Below are positions 51,801-62,414 of a stretch of 64,000 bases of DNA, piece after piece (the first letter of the stretch is position 1; every line of letters starts with the position of its first letter). A program made the translations under genes and the position numbers. This DNA comes from Bisporella sp. PMI_857 (Eukaryota; Ascomycota; Leotiomycetes; Helotiales; Helotiaceae): the NCBI GenBank assembly GCA_021307315.1, contig JAJSPD010000111.1, positions 1 to 64,000 on the forward strand, in the 5' to 3' direction. The notes below the pieces were generated by a model. That model saw only the letters and a program-made list of their open reading frames with translations, was not told where the DNA came from and ran no database searches.

Positions 51801-52111
51801 TGTAACAGATAGAGGGCAGCAGGAGGGATTGCAATATAACAGGTAAGAACACTCGATGAAAGCTGTAGTTGCAATGGTGATGAATTGATATTATAAGTAT
51901 GCTTGTAAGTCTAACATGGAAAGAAAAACTCAAGCTTGCTTTGCTCAGAAAGCTCTAGCTGTTCCTTATATCTTTCACTGTGCTGTAGCTGTGAGCCTGT
52001 GGCTGCTGGAGCTGCTGTAGCTGTAAGCCCCGCGATCGGAGGTATCTCCTTCAGGCGTTTCGATCCACAGAGGCTGTGCAAATTTTTGCTTTATGGTCCC
52101 CAAAGTCGGGC
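51801..52111 (-). mobile_element. LTR-3 copy (inverted), 3' boundary unclear
   Basis: TGTAACAGATAGAGGGCAGC, then AGGATTGCAATATAACAGGTAA and TAAGTATGCTTGTAAGTCTA, the reverse complement of 54600-54848. Similarity fades after about 52030. LTR-2 is inserted at 52117. Confidence 0.55.
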
Positions 52112-52116
52112 TAGGG

Positions 52117-52403
52117 TGTAACAACTCAAACTGAACAGGGATCTCGATCCGTAGATCCAGGTGGAAGGACTCAAAGGTGTGAACAGCTATCAATTGCTAT
52201 AACTAAGAGAACAAGCTACAGACAGAAGAAGGGAAGGAAAGCAGCGCTCTATATACAGGAAGCTGGCCGGAGGCCAGTATAAGCGAGCTTTAGGATGTCC
52301 GGTGCTGAGCTCCGTCCGAGCTCTGGGGTGTCCGGCGCTGAGCTCCGTCCGAGCTTTGGGGTGTCCGGTGCTGAGCTTCGTCTAAAGAGTCAGGGCCGTG
52401 ACA
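52117..52403 (-). mobile_element. Solo LTR, family LTR-2, with target duplication
   Basis: TGTAACAACTCAAACTG...CAGGGCCGTGACA, 287 bp, flanked by taggg on both sides (52112-52116, 52404-52408). Contains three 33-bp tandem units (52285-52383, GAGCTTTGGGGTGTCCGG...), which accounts for its extra length over the 12529 copy. TATA box on the minus strand near 52250. Confidence 0.92.
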
Positions 52404-52914
52404 TAGGGAGGAATTAGAGAGAGCCTAAATTAGACGCCACTTATTTTAAGGTCTTTCGGTAAAGGACTTCTTTACCAAAAAGAAGCTATATGCGGCTGCT
52501 GCCAAAACAGGTGAGTCATGCACGTGAACTTGGATCGCCTTACGGCGCTTTTTTAGAATGTCCGTAAAGGGCTTAGATTGGACAGGCGACCGACTTTAAT
52601 GACATGTTCGCAGTGAGGCTTTCTTCAGATGTAAACAAGTCGTGTAGCTTTTAAAAATCCGAAAAAAACTTCCGGTTAGAACGAACGTCTCGAAGTTTAC
52701 TATAATGCGATTTTGTTTAGATCGAGATTGTAGCGGTAAAAGAATCGTGTTATAAGATTAGTGGCACGGGCTTTTTCTGCTAAGCGCCAGGCGCTTTCGT
52801 TACGAATGAGTCATGATTTGCGGCATAGTTCGCTACAGAAGCTAATCGGAGAACAATACGATCGGCCCGAAGAAAAACGTAAGGTTCGACTAAATTCCCA
52901 ATAAATAAAAAAGT
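52404..52914. other. Spacer with possible transposon coding debris
   Basis: 52765-52903 on the plus strand reads RLVARAFSAKRQALSLRMSH, then LQKLIGEQYDRPEEKRKVRL, an Arg-rich coding-like stretch of unknown origin. Confidence 0.35.
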
Positions 52915-52986
52915 GTTGGTATAAAGTCATGTGAACTGTTAGTACAATTAACTTGAGAGGTCATGTGGTCACGCACTTGAACGAAG

Positions 52987-55512
52987 TAGGGTTGTGCCCT
53001 GTATATATACGAAGCTATACGATACGATACCATACCTGTATATATACGGTATAGCTTCAGAAGCTGTACGATGCTATACAAGCACGTGATTCCAGTAATC
53101 CCATTGATTTTCTATATATCTAGGCTCTTTCTTCCTCTAATTCGGTGTCCTCTCCCCCAATTATGTCTAGTATTGCATCTTCAAGTAATACCTGATCCTT
53201 AATACTTTTCTCTATTGGATCCCCCACAAATATGTCACCATTCCGATCAAGTACTCTTTGATTCATGTAAATATAAATCAGCTTATTTGATTTTTCGGTG
53301 CCTAATCGATTCCGTAGTTTTGAATGAATTAAATTCATTGCTGAAAAGGCTTTTTCTGAAGCTACAGAGTTGGCAATAGCCTCAAATATCCTTACTGCAA
53401 GCTGTGATAGTACTTAGTGAGTTTCATTATGAAGATAACTCTTCCAGAAAGCAACTGGATTATCGTAATGCATTGCTGAAGGGTGTGTTGATCCAAATAT
53501 ACTAGCACGAGTACGGAACTCAAGAAAAGAAGCGTGAACTTCTTTCTTTTCTTTCTCTTGCACGTGAGCAAGTAAATATTGATTTGCTCGATCCATTTGA
53601 AATTGAGCTGGTTTTTTGAGTAAAGATATTGGATCCAAAAGCATTGCTGCAAAGTGAACATCTCCTGTTTGCTTCTGAGCTCGTAATTGAAAAGGACCTT
53701 GGATATCCATAAAATTGCCCATTAAATTCTTATGAACCTTATTCAAAGCACGAAGATCTTGCTTAAGCTTTATCCAACGTGGAACAACTTTTGCGAGAGT
53801 AGATCTATTAGATTCGGACTTTTTTTGTGCTATATGGATTGGCTGGATAATCTGTTCAATACTCGAAAGAGTATTCCAAAATCCAGGGTTTGTAATATTA
53901 GCTGCAATTGAGTTTTCTCCTTTTTTATTTCCTATTTGAGCCTTTGGATCTGCAACCCAGAGATATAGAGCACTTTTGTTCTGTAAAAGGCTTTGAACTA
54001 ATGAGTATTGAGTACCCTACCGAGTAAGTACAGAAAGTAGAAAAGCACGTGGTTTCTTTTGCTTTGATTGTAGAATTGAGTATTGCTTTTTTGCAAAATG
54101 GAACCCAGTAACAATTGCGTGAGCTTTCTTCCAAATCTTAGCGATTCGTAGTTGATCCAGCAAGTCTTTGATAAGCAATTGTAATCCATGAGAATCACAT
54201 GGAATAAATATTGTATGGGAAAGCGAGTCCAGCTTCTTTAATCCAGTCCAAGTATTTCGCATTGTAACGCAAGTATCAGTTGTAAGGCTACTGATTCTAG
54301 CAAGGTTGTATTCAGAGGCTTTTTGAACAAACCAATTGGCAAAGAAGCTTGCTGTCAAATCCTCTCTTCCTACGCTTTCATTGGCTAGAAATATTGAACT
54401 ATATCGAGGTATAACCACAGAAAGGTTAATTATACGTTGAGAACTAATATTTGTTGATTCATCCAGTACAAAATTCAAGCTTTCTTTGTAACAGTCAGCC
54501 GAAGGTTTTTCAGCTGTAGTACTTTCAGGGCTGCAAGCGGCACGCTCCGCCCATGGCCAGCCACGGGCTTACAGCTACAGCAGCCACAGGCTTCCAGCTA
54601 CAGCAGCTCCAGCAGCCACAGGCTCACAGCTACAGCAGCTCCAGCAGCCACAGGCTTACAGCTACAGCACAGTGAAAGATATAAGGAACAGCTAGAGCCT
54701 TCTGAACAAAGCAAGCTTGAGTTTTTCTTTCCATGTTAGACTTACAAGCATACTTCTAATATCAATTCATCACTATTGCAACGACATCGCTAGTCACATA
54801 TTTTATCTGTTATATTGCAATCCCTCCTGCTGCCCTCTATTTGTTACATTCTTGCCCACAAAGAAGAGCATCCACTTTGCTTTTAACCTCTATATACTGT
54901 TGATCAAGAAGATCGCCACCAATGTGTAATCGATTAGGAGGTCGATAAAGGTTATCAGTTGCAGAGATAATAAAGTCCCTCATATATGTATCCTCCTACA
55001 ATCGGAATGGGCGTGCTCCTATAAAGACTGCCATTGCAGCCATAGAATCCAGCTTTCTTTTTCTTGTAATAGGCATCGATGTAACTGCAATTGTGCGCTG
55101 TCGCTTTCGTAAGCTATCTTCTTCTGTATCTATACTAATTTGCTTAGCTAAGTAGCCTGAACATGATCGCAAGTGTTCAAGAGCTCGAGAGTTGTTCTTT
55201 GCCTGGCTATAGGTTGTACAGTTTTTGCAGGTAAGGTAAACACTCTTTTTGTCACCTGGGCCTACAGAAACAGAGAATTGAGATTCAAGTAAGGGATTAG
55301 ATGGCGCAGGCATATTTATATCCTCAAATACAACAAAATTGAGGCTTATATGCTAGAGTGGATTAGAAGAGCTAAGGTGGAAAACTCAGTGTCTTGGCGC
55401 CTTGGCAGATCACGTGAATCGGTATATATACCGTACAGCTTCAGCCGATGTATCGATACAATTGTATATATACCGTACAGCATTGAAGCGATACCGTATT
55501 TTAACAACCCTA
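52987..55512 (-). mobile_element. hAT transposon inserted in LTR-6
   Basis: Ends TAGGGTTGT (inverse at 55504-55512), flanked by a perfect 8-bp duplication gaacgaag (52979-52986, 55513-55520), the hAT hallmark. The minus-strand transposase has four frame pieces: 55313-54996 with a BED-type finger (LTCKNC...HLRSC), 54478-54017 (NFVLDESTNISSQRII, SSLTTDTCVTMRNTW), 53746-53414, and 53338-53120 with the dimerisation motif FEAIANSVASEKAFSA. Two in-frame stops (a TAG after SVLTR where hAT proteins have Trp, and a TAA after LHNETH) plus an LTR-3 insertion disable it. Otherwise nearly complete. Confidence 0.93.
54487..54848 (+). mobile_element. Solo LTR, family LTR-3, inserted in the hAT element
   Basis: TGTAACAGTCAGCCG...CCTCTATTTGTTACA, 362 bp, with perfect duplication ttctt (54482-54486, 54849-54853). 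Contains CAGCTACAGCAGCCACAGG-type tandem units at 54570-54665. It separates the BED-finger exon from the catalytic part of the hAT transposase. Confidence 0.92.
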
Positions 55513-55976
55513 GAACGAAGGGTGTCGTTCACGTGACCCGGAACGGGGTTATATAACTCGTAGTTTCACCGTAGTTAGAACTTAACACTTAATCAATCAC
55601 TCACTCAAGAATACAATAGGCACTCACGTCAGGAACGTGGTAGTGCCCCGTATTAGAGTGAACCCACATGAACGTTCCACGACGCACAGGCCACCACCTG
55701 AATGTATTTAAGTTCTCGCTCGTAAAACGTAACTTAGAACAATCAAGAACAAGTTAACCACCTACAACGAGCATATATAGCACTGCGCTGAGATCGCGGT
55801 GCTACGTGCCCCGTGGGTAACCGACTTAAGCTATTGCAAGTCATCAATACGAAGAAGGTATCACAGAGAGTGATACCAACAACTAGAATACCATCAAAAA
55901 GTGCCCAAAACCCTAGATTACCACACTTTTATTTGGAATAGGACTCAAATACCACTTTGATGGTATTTTAGGACGA

Positions 55977-56068
55977 GTAGTACAACCACTAAACAGCCTG
56001 TAGCACAACCACTAAACAGCCTGTAGCACAACCATTAAACAGCCTGTAGCACAACTATTAAATAGCCT
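55977..56068. repeat. 23-bp tandem repeat, about four copies
   Basis: Direct repeats of CCACTAAACAGCCTGTAGCA(CAA), copies separated by 23 bp and diverging slightly (CTATTAAATAG in the last). Located inside the MITE. Confidence 0.85.
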
Positions 56069-56113
56069 GTAGTATAAAATCGAAGTACCCTAACTTATTT
56101 TAACCCATGTTAT

Positions 56114-56417
56114 TGTAACAAACAAAAAGCAGCAGAAAGAATTGCAAGTAACTAGCAAATGCAAAAGTAATAGTATTGTATTAATATGCTTACAACAGTT
56201 TAGATTATACGCTCTTATAGTAGCTGTAAGCCTGTAGCTGGCCATAAGCGGGGTGCGCCGTTTGCAGCCCAGAAGCACTGTAGCTGAAGCCTGTAGCTGG
56301 CCATAAAGCGAAGTACACTATTTGCAGCCCTGAAAGTACTGCAGCTGAAAACCTTAATCCCTCTCGTAATAAAACTTATTCTATATCTAAAGTTTTGAAC
56401 GGATTTTGGCTGTTACA
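56114..56417 (-). mobile_element. Diverged LTR-3 copy (inverted)
   Basis: TGTAACAAACAAAAAGCAGC...TTTTGGCTGTTACA, 304 bp, with two copies of AGCCTGTAGCTGGCCATAA (56229, 56289). Flanks gttat/gtaaa match at three of five positions only. Confidence 0.65.
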
Positions 56418-56803
56418 GTAAACCGCCTGTATGACTAGATTACCATAATTTTGTATGCTTCTGACTGAAATACCATCATTCCATTGCCAAGACAAAACCA
56501 TGGTATTTGAGTCCTATTCCAAATAAAAGTGTGGTAATCTGGGGTTTTGGTCGCTTTTTGATGGTATTCTAGTCATTTGCCGATAAATGAATGAATGAAT
56601 GGTGTTACGGAATTTAGCAGAAGAGAAGAAGAGTTTTTTTTTCATTAAACACCTAGGTTTTTAACATGGCCATTCATCTCAACACCACAGCCCGGCCCAG
56701 CGTGAAAACGAGGCCCCCCCCATCATCTCCAAACTACACTTTTCACTTTTTATCCATCCATCAATCCATCCATCTCATCTTCGCCCCCGTGACGTGAGTG
56801 CGC

Positions 56804-57295
56804 TCAGCAGATCTGGAAGTACTTGGGGTCGTTGGCGAGCGTGCTCCTGCAGAGCTTGATGGGGATGCACTGCGCCTTGGGCATGGTCGGGTCGTTACTC
56901 ACGCATAAGTCGTTGGTGAAGTAATCCTCCATGTGTGGCGACCATGCGACGGCAGGTGCGCACTGCGTCCAGACGAGTGGTTATTAGTACGAAGGTTGCT
57001 ATAATACTGCAGTGTAATACTGCCATGGGTAAGTGGAGCATCATGCATCATACAAGACGCAGTGGGAAGAGGGAGAGCAAGAGAGAGAAAGGGAGGGGGG
57101 AGCACGTACATAGTCCCCTAACGCTATACCAGGCAGATAGAGGCAGGGGCCGATGGTGCTTCTCGAACCACCGTCCGTGCAGGAGCAGGCAAAGCTGCTG
57201 ATGGGAAACGTCGTGGGCCATGGATCGTCCACTGCGGGAGTGGGAGCGGCCAGGACGGCAGGGAGAGCGAGAAGGGCAACCAAGAAGAACTGCAT
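56804..57295 (-). CDS. Small cysteine-rich secreted protein (effector-like)
   Basis: Minus-strand exons 57295-57110 and 56962-56804, with a 147-bp intron (GTACGT...ACGCAG, phase 0), give 114 residues. Signal peptide MQFFLVALLALPAVLA. The mature protein of about 98 residues has eight Cys: FACSC, IGPCLY, the first Cys after the junction (DYCAPAVAW), DLCVSN, AQCIPIKLC and FQIC at the very end. Four disulfides are possible. Size, secretion and Cys content fit candidate fungal effectors or antimicrobial-type proteins. Family not recognised. Gene intact; downstream region borders a MITE. Confidence 0.82.
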
Positions 57296-58297
57296 GATGA
57301 TGACTGGTTGGTGGGAGTGGATGGAAAGAAGGAGCTTGATTGATTGATTGATGGTGATGTGGTGTAGTATGATAGTGATAGTGATGGTGAGGAGAGGATG
57401 TGAGAGCTCGGGTTGTGATTTGCATCTGATATATATATACTGTAGTCTGTACAGTAGGTTGTTAGACTATAAATCTATAATCTCTCACCCGCTCGGAGCA
57501 AGTCCGCATCTCCAACCTTGTTCCCGTATGAATTGCATTACCAACTTGACCGTTTAGATTGGATGTAACTATATGTTCGGCGCAACGCTAGAAGGGACTC
57601 TCAGCCGATGAGACAAGTACTCATTCGTCGACCTCCGTATAGCTTCTGATCCCTCGCCCTGCAGGCATGCTGCACGGTCTTGGAGTATCGAACAGGTTTG
57701 TCTGATCTCATGTCTCCGAGGTACCATCGGCATTCCTGAGTATCAGCACGACTCGTAGAGGTATTTGTCGGCCTGTCTCATACAGTACACGGATTTCGAG
57801 CCTTGGTAAGTAAGTATTGCAAGCATCGCTGCCTGCATAGTCATTGACAATTCCCGATGCTCGATCCGCCGGCCGGGCAAAAACCGGGTAAAGCCAGGAC
57901 ATACAGTAACCTCGATGCACATTGCGACCGGTTACAAAGGACAATCCCCTCAACGCCACCAAGACCACCATTCTTCTACCCCACAGCGAGGATCACAGTA
58001 TAGTATAAAGTAAGCATAAGTAAGCCAATACAGACGACCATTCCGGTAATTGAGCCGGGCGCCGTTTCCATACACCGTACTGTATCTGCAGATATAGCAG
58101 GTATGGCCGAGGTTATAACGTTAAGGTGATGATGATTTTAAAGCCGAGTCGAGTCGGCTTTGGGATTCTTGATTTAAATCAAGCCAGATGGGGTGAGGTT
58201 TTCAGCTTCGACGGATAAAGAACCGGGAGTCTCTTTCTTCAATTCATATCCATATTCATCCATAAGCGATGTGGATTCATGGCGGGCACGTCGCATG
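57296..58297. other. Promoter side of the secreted-protein gene and spacer
   Basis: GATTGATTGATT and GTGATAGTGATAGTGATGG short repeats at 57338-57385 lie just upstream of the start codon. No gene in the rest; the 57708-57971 frame is not convincing. Confidence 0.45.
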
Positions 58298-58746
58298 GTA
58301 CGGAAGGGGGTTGTACTATCCCCCTCCCCTAATAATCAGTACTCCCATGGGTTAAACGAGTTTTCAAAGCTTCCTGTTGGACAGAACCTTTGCAACTGAC
58401 TATTATTCCTTACAAAAACCTTGCTAAGACCCGCAAGTAGAACTAAAAGTGGAGTTATGCCCAGCTCGAGTCCCACTTCAGCACCATTTTACTGGCTGTT
58501 ATCCTAGCAGATAAAACTTATACCCATGAAATAAATCTACACACAGGCCAATTTCAGGACAAATCAACCCATGGAAGTACTGATTATTAGGGGAGGATAG
58601 CAAGAAGTCAAGAGCCGCCCTTGCAAGGCGGTGAGAAGCTTAGGCCAACCAAAAGTATAGAATATTGGCCACCACTCCATAAATTCCCTTTTATAGCGAA
58701 GGCAGAATTAAGACGGCTCTTGACTTCTTACGACCCCCTTCCGTAC
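58298..58746. mobile_element. Foldback/MITE element with a second hairpin in one arm
   Basis: The left arm GTACGGAAGGGGGT...CCCCTAATAATCAGTACT...CATGGGTT (58298-58353) is inversely repeated at 58566-58600 (AACCCATGG..AGTACTGATTATTAGGGG) and 58731-58746 (ACCCCCTTCCGTAC). The right arm is interrupted at 58602-58729 by another inverted repeat (AAGAAGTCAAGAGCCG and its inverse). No coding capacity. Confidence 0.6.
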
Positions 58747-58974
58747 TATACTAGTACTATACTGTCCTGTCCCATACTGTCCTGTAAGGCGAGGAAAAAA
58801 AGGTTCGCCCCCGCCTCCGCGGGTATGAATCCTAAATCTGCACTCCCCCGCAAGTACTCCGTACAGTAACATGCCATGCATGCCGCGGTGGGGTTCTAGT
58901 GGCTCAATTATTCAGAGTTTTCGGACGGTCGGTCGGGAGCAGTGTAATAACAAACTAATCAACGAATCAATTAC

Positions 58975-59172
58975 TGTGGGTTCACTCTAATACGGGGCAC
59001 CACCACGTTCCTGACGTGAGTGCCTATTGTATTCTTGAGTGAGTGATTGATTGAGTGTTAAGTTCTAACTACGGTGAAACTACGAGTTATATAACCCCAT
59101 TCCGGGTCACGTGAACGACACCCTTCGTTCAAGTGCGTGACCACATGACCTCTCTAGTTAATTGTACTAACA
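58975..59172 (+). mobile_element. Solo LTR, family LTR-6, undisturbed copy
   Basis: TGTGGGTTCACTCTAATACG...TTAATTGTACTAACA, 198 bp, matching the split copy in 52937-55668 across its whole length. Flanks attac/ttttg do not match. Confidence 0.8.
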
Positions 59173-59733
59173 TTTTGTTACTAATGTCTAATTTCTTGAT
59201 ATCTGACCGCACCACCAGCTTGAGCTGTATCGCTCCCAAGTTGTGGATATCCGCAAATATCCGCAAATATCCGCAAATGTCGGATAAAAGCGACATCAGC
59301 TACTTATTTCTGCAGAGTGATCTGATCTTTCTACCGGGTGAAAAATACCTAATGCATTTATTTCACCACCCAGAAGACTACGAGGATGAAACCAATACAT
59401 TCACACGAATTCCGAAGTAACGAGGGGCAAAATTGAGAGCGGGTGAGCTGACGATGTTGGTATCGGCTGGGGTATTCACTTGGTTGAGGGTTCTCTGGTG
59501 TACAAGATATGGGAATCTTTACAGTCACCTTTGTTGCAATAAGTATTGCGTTCGTGCAATAGCCTGGGTTGCCAAGAAGGGAGACCCCCAAAGTGCCTTT
59601 GCCGTGGCAGGATATCCATGTGGACTCGCAACAATACTTATTGGGTGTTTTGCGGCGCACTTAGAGTAACTCAAATGCTCGGCATCCACAGCTACTTATA
59701 ATATTCCATAGAAACAATACACGCCGAAAAGCT
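59173..59733. other. Spacer with an 11-bp triplicate
   Basis: 59249-59279 has three ATCCGCAAAT(ATCCGCAAAT) units. No gene supported. Confidence 0.4.
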
Positions 59734-60062
59734 TCATGCATCACGAAGGCCAAGGGAATTGCCGATAATACTCTCCATCTTAAAGGTGCCTGTGATATGG
59801 CCACCCTCCTTCCGCTCCACAACAGAGTTCTTCTAGTTTTTACCCAGCCATATCGCAATATTCTCGGGAAGAAGTTGGTCACCTTTCGAAGCACCGACGA
59901 CAACTTTCCGGCCCTCCGTATGTTCTTTATCCGGCGTCGCAGGATTGAACCCCCTTTTCAAAGTCTGAAAGAATTCCCAACTGGGAGAGGAACATACCAA
60001 TCCGAAGCAGTAATTTCGCTGGCCCAGTTGAATCCACTCGTCGTCCCATGGATACTCTTATA
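59734..60062 (-). pseudogene. Unidentified coding remnant with one stop
   Basis: A minus-strand frame of protein-like sequence (SPSWEFFQTLKRGFNP, GRKVVVGASKGDQLLPENIA, then TAG at 59835, then NSVVERKEGGHITGTFKMES, TGA at 59736). No recognised family. It may belong to the same worn locus as coding-like debris further right on this strand. Confidence 0.33.
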
Positions 60063-61552
60063 GACGATGTTCTCCAGATTCGTCTCCAATTCTCCATTCT
60101 TCGTCCCAGTTCACACTTTCCATTCCGCAAGGCTCGTTTTTTCATTTTTTTCCTATTTCCCTAAAGAACAGGCTCTCCATGAATTTCCTCGCTTTTTCTG
60201 CGGTGTTGACCTGGAACTGCATTGCGGGAGCGGCAAGCGCTGGAATAAGACCACTGAAAGCATGACCCACCAATTTTCAGTTACACTTGTGATGGGCTTC
60301 ACAGTGGAGTTGGAGTCAGACCAGCAGGACCCATCATCGCCCAGCTACCGCAAGTCATATCACGAACACAGCCTTTGTGATATTTGATGTGCGATATACC
60401 GGCCATGAGTAGGAGCCCCTTGATACAATGGCCAAGAGGGAAGATGTCGAAGGATGCTCTATACTTGCCGTCCAAACGATGTCAACTCGATTCCGACTGA
60501 AATGATAGTGTGTAAAGTAAACCTACAGCACTTGAGCTGCAACAGGTCCGTAGGACCCACCACCAATATACAGACGCAATGTTTTTGGGTCTTTATGCAA
60601 GTAATTGACGAGAAGGAAGGTAGTATTTTCAGCAAGCGATGCGGAGTGGAGGCTCCGAGGCTAAAATTTCCCATCCTTGAAGTGTTAGTGTGACAAGATG
60701 GACATTTCTCTTTTTCAAATACTCGGATCGGAGAGTGTTTTGGGGTATTCCCGGTCCCAAGCATGCCATGAAAAAAGACATAGGCTCGTTAGCCAGCTGT
60801 GTTACCACCTTGCTCGAAAGTGAGTTGGCGACCTGAACGAAAGGTGATAATTTCTTCGTTATCCATTGCTCCTTCGTAGCCGTGTTAATATTTTCAGCGT
60901 GTGTTCTGGAGGTCGCCTGGTCGTTTCGACTGCAGGCTTTTTTTCTGCTCTGGTGCTGAGGCGGCAGGGCTGAAGATGAAGTTGCGCCAGGATCGTGCAG
61001 AGAAGCGAAGGAGTCTAGGCACAGAGTTGGGGAAGAGGTCTCGCAATTGGAACGCCATGTTTTAAAATAGAAATTTAAAGGCATATGCAGGAATTTTCTG
61101 AATCATTAACACGATGTACAGTACAACTTATAGAGCTAAAGGTGATTGATGCCCTTGTTGAAGCTTGCTAAGTAAAAAATGTGTTCTGGTCTGGTTTCCT
61201 TAGATTTGGAAGTTCAATGGTAGGGGGGATAGGGATATGACCCCTACATGTTTAACGAATAACCCCTGAACCGGAGATTCCTCAGGCAGGAGCGGGGTAT
61301 TGCGGGGTAAAAACAGCAGTGGCAGCTTCGAGGTTTTTTTTTGGACATTTCATTCTTATATCGCTTCGAATGTTAACTTCCAACTGCTCTTGAAGTGTTG
61401 GGTTGGTAAAAGCAAAAAGCTAGACGACTTATCAAATCCTTACCCTGTGGGCAAGTTCTCGAATTGATGGACGGGCTGGCGGCCGATGTTTTTTTTCAGC
61501 TTTTTACTTTTTTTCGCACTCCCACTCAAATACGGCTTCCAAATCCTCGCCG
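60063..61552. other. Gene-poor stretch with possible minus-strand debris
   Basis: A 150-residue minus-strand frame (61084-60629; TKEQWITKKLSPFVQVANSL, then SKVVTQLANEPMSFFMACLG) looks partly coding, and 60470-60390 reads SFDIFPLGHCIKGLL. No confident gene model. Confidence 0.3.
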
Positions 61553-62000
61553 CTATTTTGCTTTCCTTAACCCAGTATGCAGGTCTCGCGAGAGCATAAT
61601 CGCAAATCGCCAACCCCGTCCTTGGCTTGACTCCCGAATAATCAATCGTAAATTTTTGGGCCAGCGGTTTACCTCTAGCATCATGAATTCCAGAACATCA
61701 AGAGTGTTGCTTTCCGCGTTTACAGCATTGATGTCTGCTCCGTGGTTGCGCAGGTACTTGGCTAGGATTTCGGAGTATTGGAAACTGACGATGTGGAAGG
61801 GTACAAAAGCGGAACTGCCGCCGTGAGCATAGATAAGAGAGGGGTCTAGAGCATGGAAGTATTATATTTCATCAACTTTCTAGCAGCCCATAGAGTTCTT
61901 AACTCATCACAGGTGCTCACAAGGAGGGCGACTTCCTGCCACACCTTTGTGAGAGTTCTTACGTTCGGAGTTTGAAGGATAGAGAGTCGAGGAACTGACA
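61553..62000 (-). pseudogene. Ankyrin-repeat gene remnant
   Basis: Minus strand: TLTKVWQEVALLVSTCDELR and TLWAARKLMKYNTSML, then a frame change near 61865 to DPSLIYAHGGSSAFVPFHIV, YSEILAKYLRNHGADINAVN and AESNTLDVLEFMM, TAG at 61555. The NHGADINAVNAESNTLDVL segment is an ankyrin repeat. Truncated at both ends. Confidence 0.48.
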
Positions 62001-62152
62001 ACTGTAGTTGGCTTTGAAATCAATTGCAATATTTAGGTGCGGGGTTGGAGCGTTGAAGCACAGCCGCATCCACTGGCCGCATTCCGCTCCAACTGGCTCA
62101 CAGTAAGTCAACGCGTGCCTTATATGTCAAGCCTCAATTTTGCTCCTGACAC

Positions 62153-62345
62153 CTTCGAACCTCCAACTTCCAACTTCCAACTTCCAACCTCCATCCTCCA
62201 ACCTCCAACTTCCAACCTCCAACCTCCATCCTCCAACCTCCAACCTCCATCTTCCATCCTCCATCCTCCCATCCTCCCATCCTCCAACTTCCAACTTCCA
62301 ACCTCCATTTTCCGACTTTTAATCTTCAATATCCAACCTTCAACT
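62153..62345. repeat. Low-complexity CCAACCTCCAACTTCC repeat
   Basis: About 190 bp of CCAACTTCCAACCTCCATCCT-type units on a 7-bp register directly upstream of the gene at 62415. Frames across it on both strands are artefacts of the repeat. Confidence 0.85.
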
Positions 62346-62414
62346 TTATTATAGCTTACATCCCTCCCCGCACAACCTCAGCTCGTTATATATACGGCAA
62401 TTCAAACGAAAGCG

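Larger units (their letters stand above)
52937..55668 (-). mobile_element. Solo LTR, family LTR-6, inserted in LTR-5 and itself split
   Basis: Parts 52937-52986 (TGTTAGTACAATTAAC) and 55521-55668 (ending GAGTGAACCCACA) sum to 198 bp, exactly the length of the undisturbed copy 58975-59172. It is flanked by tgaac (52932-52936 and 55669-55673), a perfect 5-bp duplication. Confidence 0.9.
52915..55881 (-). mobile_element. Solo LTR, family LTR-5, split by nested insertions
   Basis: The two parts, 52915-52936 (TGTTGGTATAAAGTCATG) and 55674-55881 (ending GTGATACCAACA), add up to 230 bp, matching intact LTR-5 copies of 231 bp. The part between is younger insertions. Inverted relative to 48660-48890. 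Confidence 0.88.
55882..56582. mobile_element. Inverted-repeat MITE, second copy
   Basis: Left ACTAGAATACCATCAAAAAG and right, inverted, CTTTTTGATGGTATTCTAGT, plus ATTACCACACTTTTATTTGG / CCAAATAAAAGTGTGGTAAT. The right end is complete (CATTTGCCG); the left end lacks CGGCAAATG at the LTR-5 junction. Interrupted by an LTR-3 copy. Confidence 0.65.

Noticed and set aside
55977..56068. Regular direct repeats that look CRISPR-like
   Set aside because: 23-bp units are contiguous without spacers, lie inside a MITE in a eukaryotic genome, and there are no cas genes.
61464..61826. 120-residue plus-strand frame
   Set aside because: Opposite strand reads an ankyrin repeat; this one has no pattern.
62037..62354. 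Frames on both strands through a CCAACTTCC repeat
   Set aside because: Low-complexity translation artefacts.
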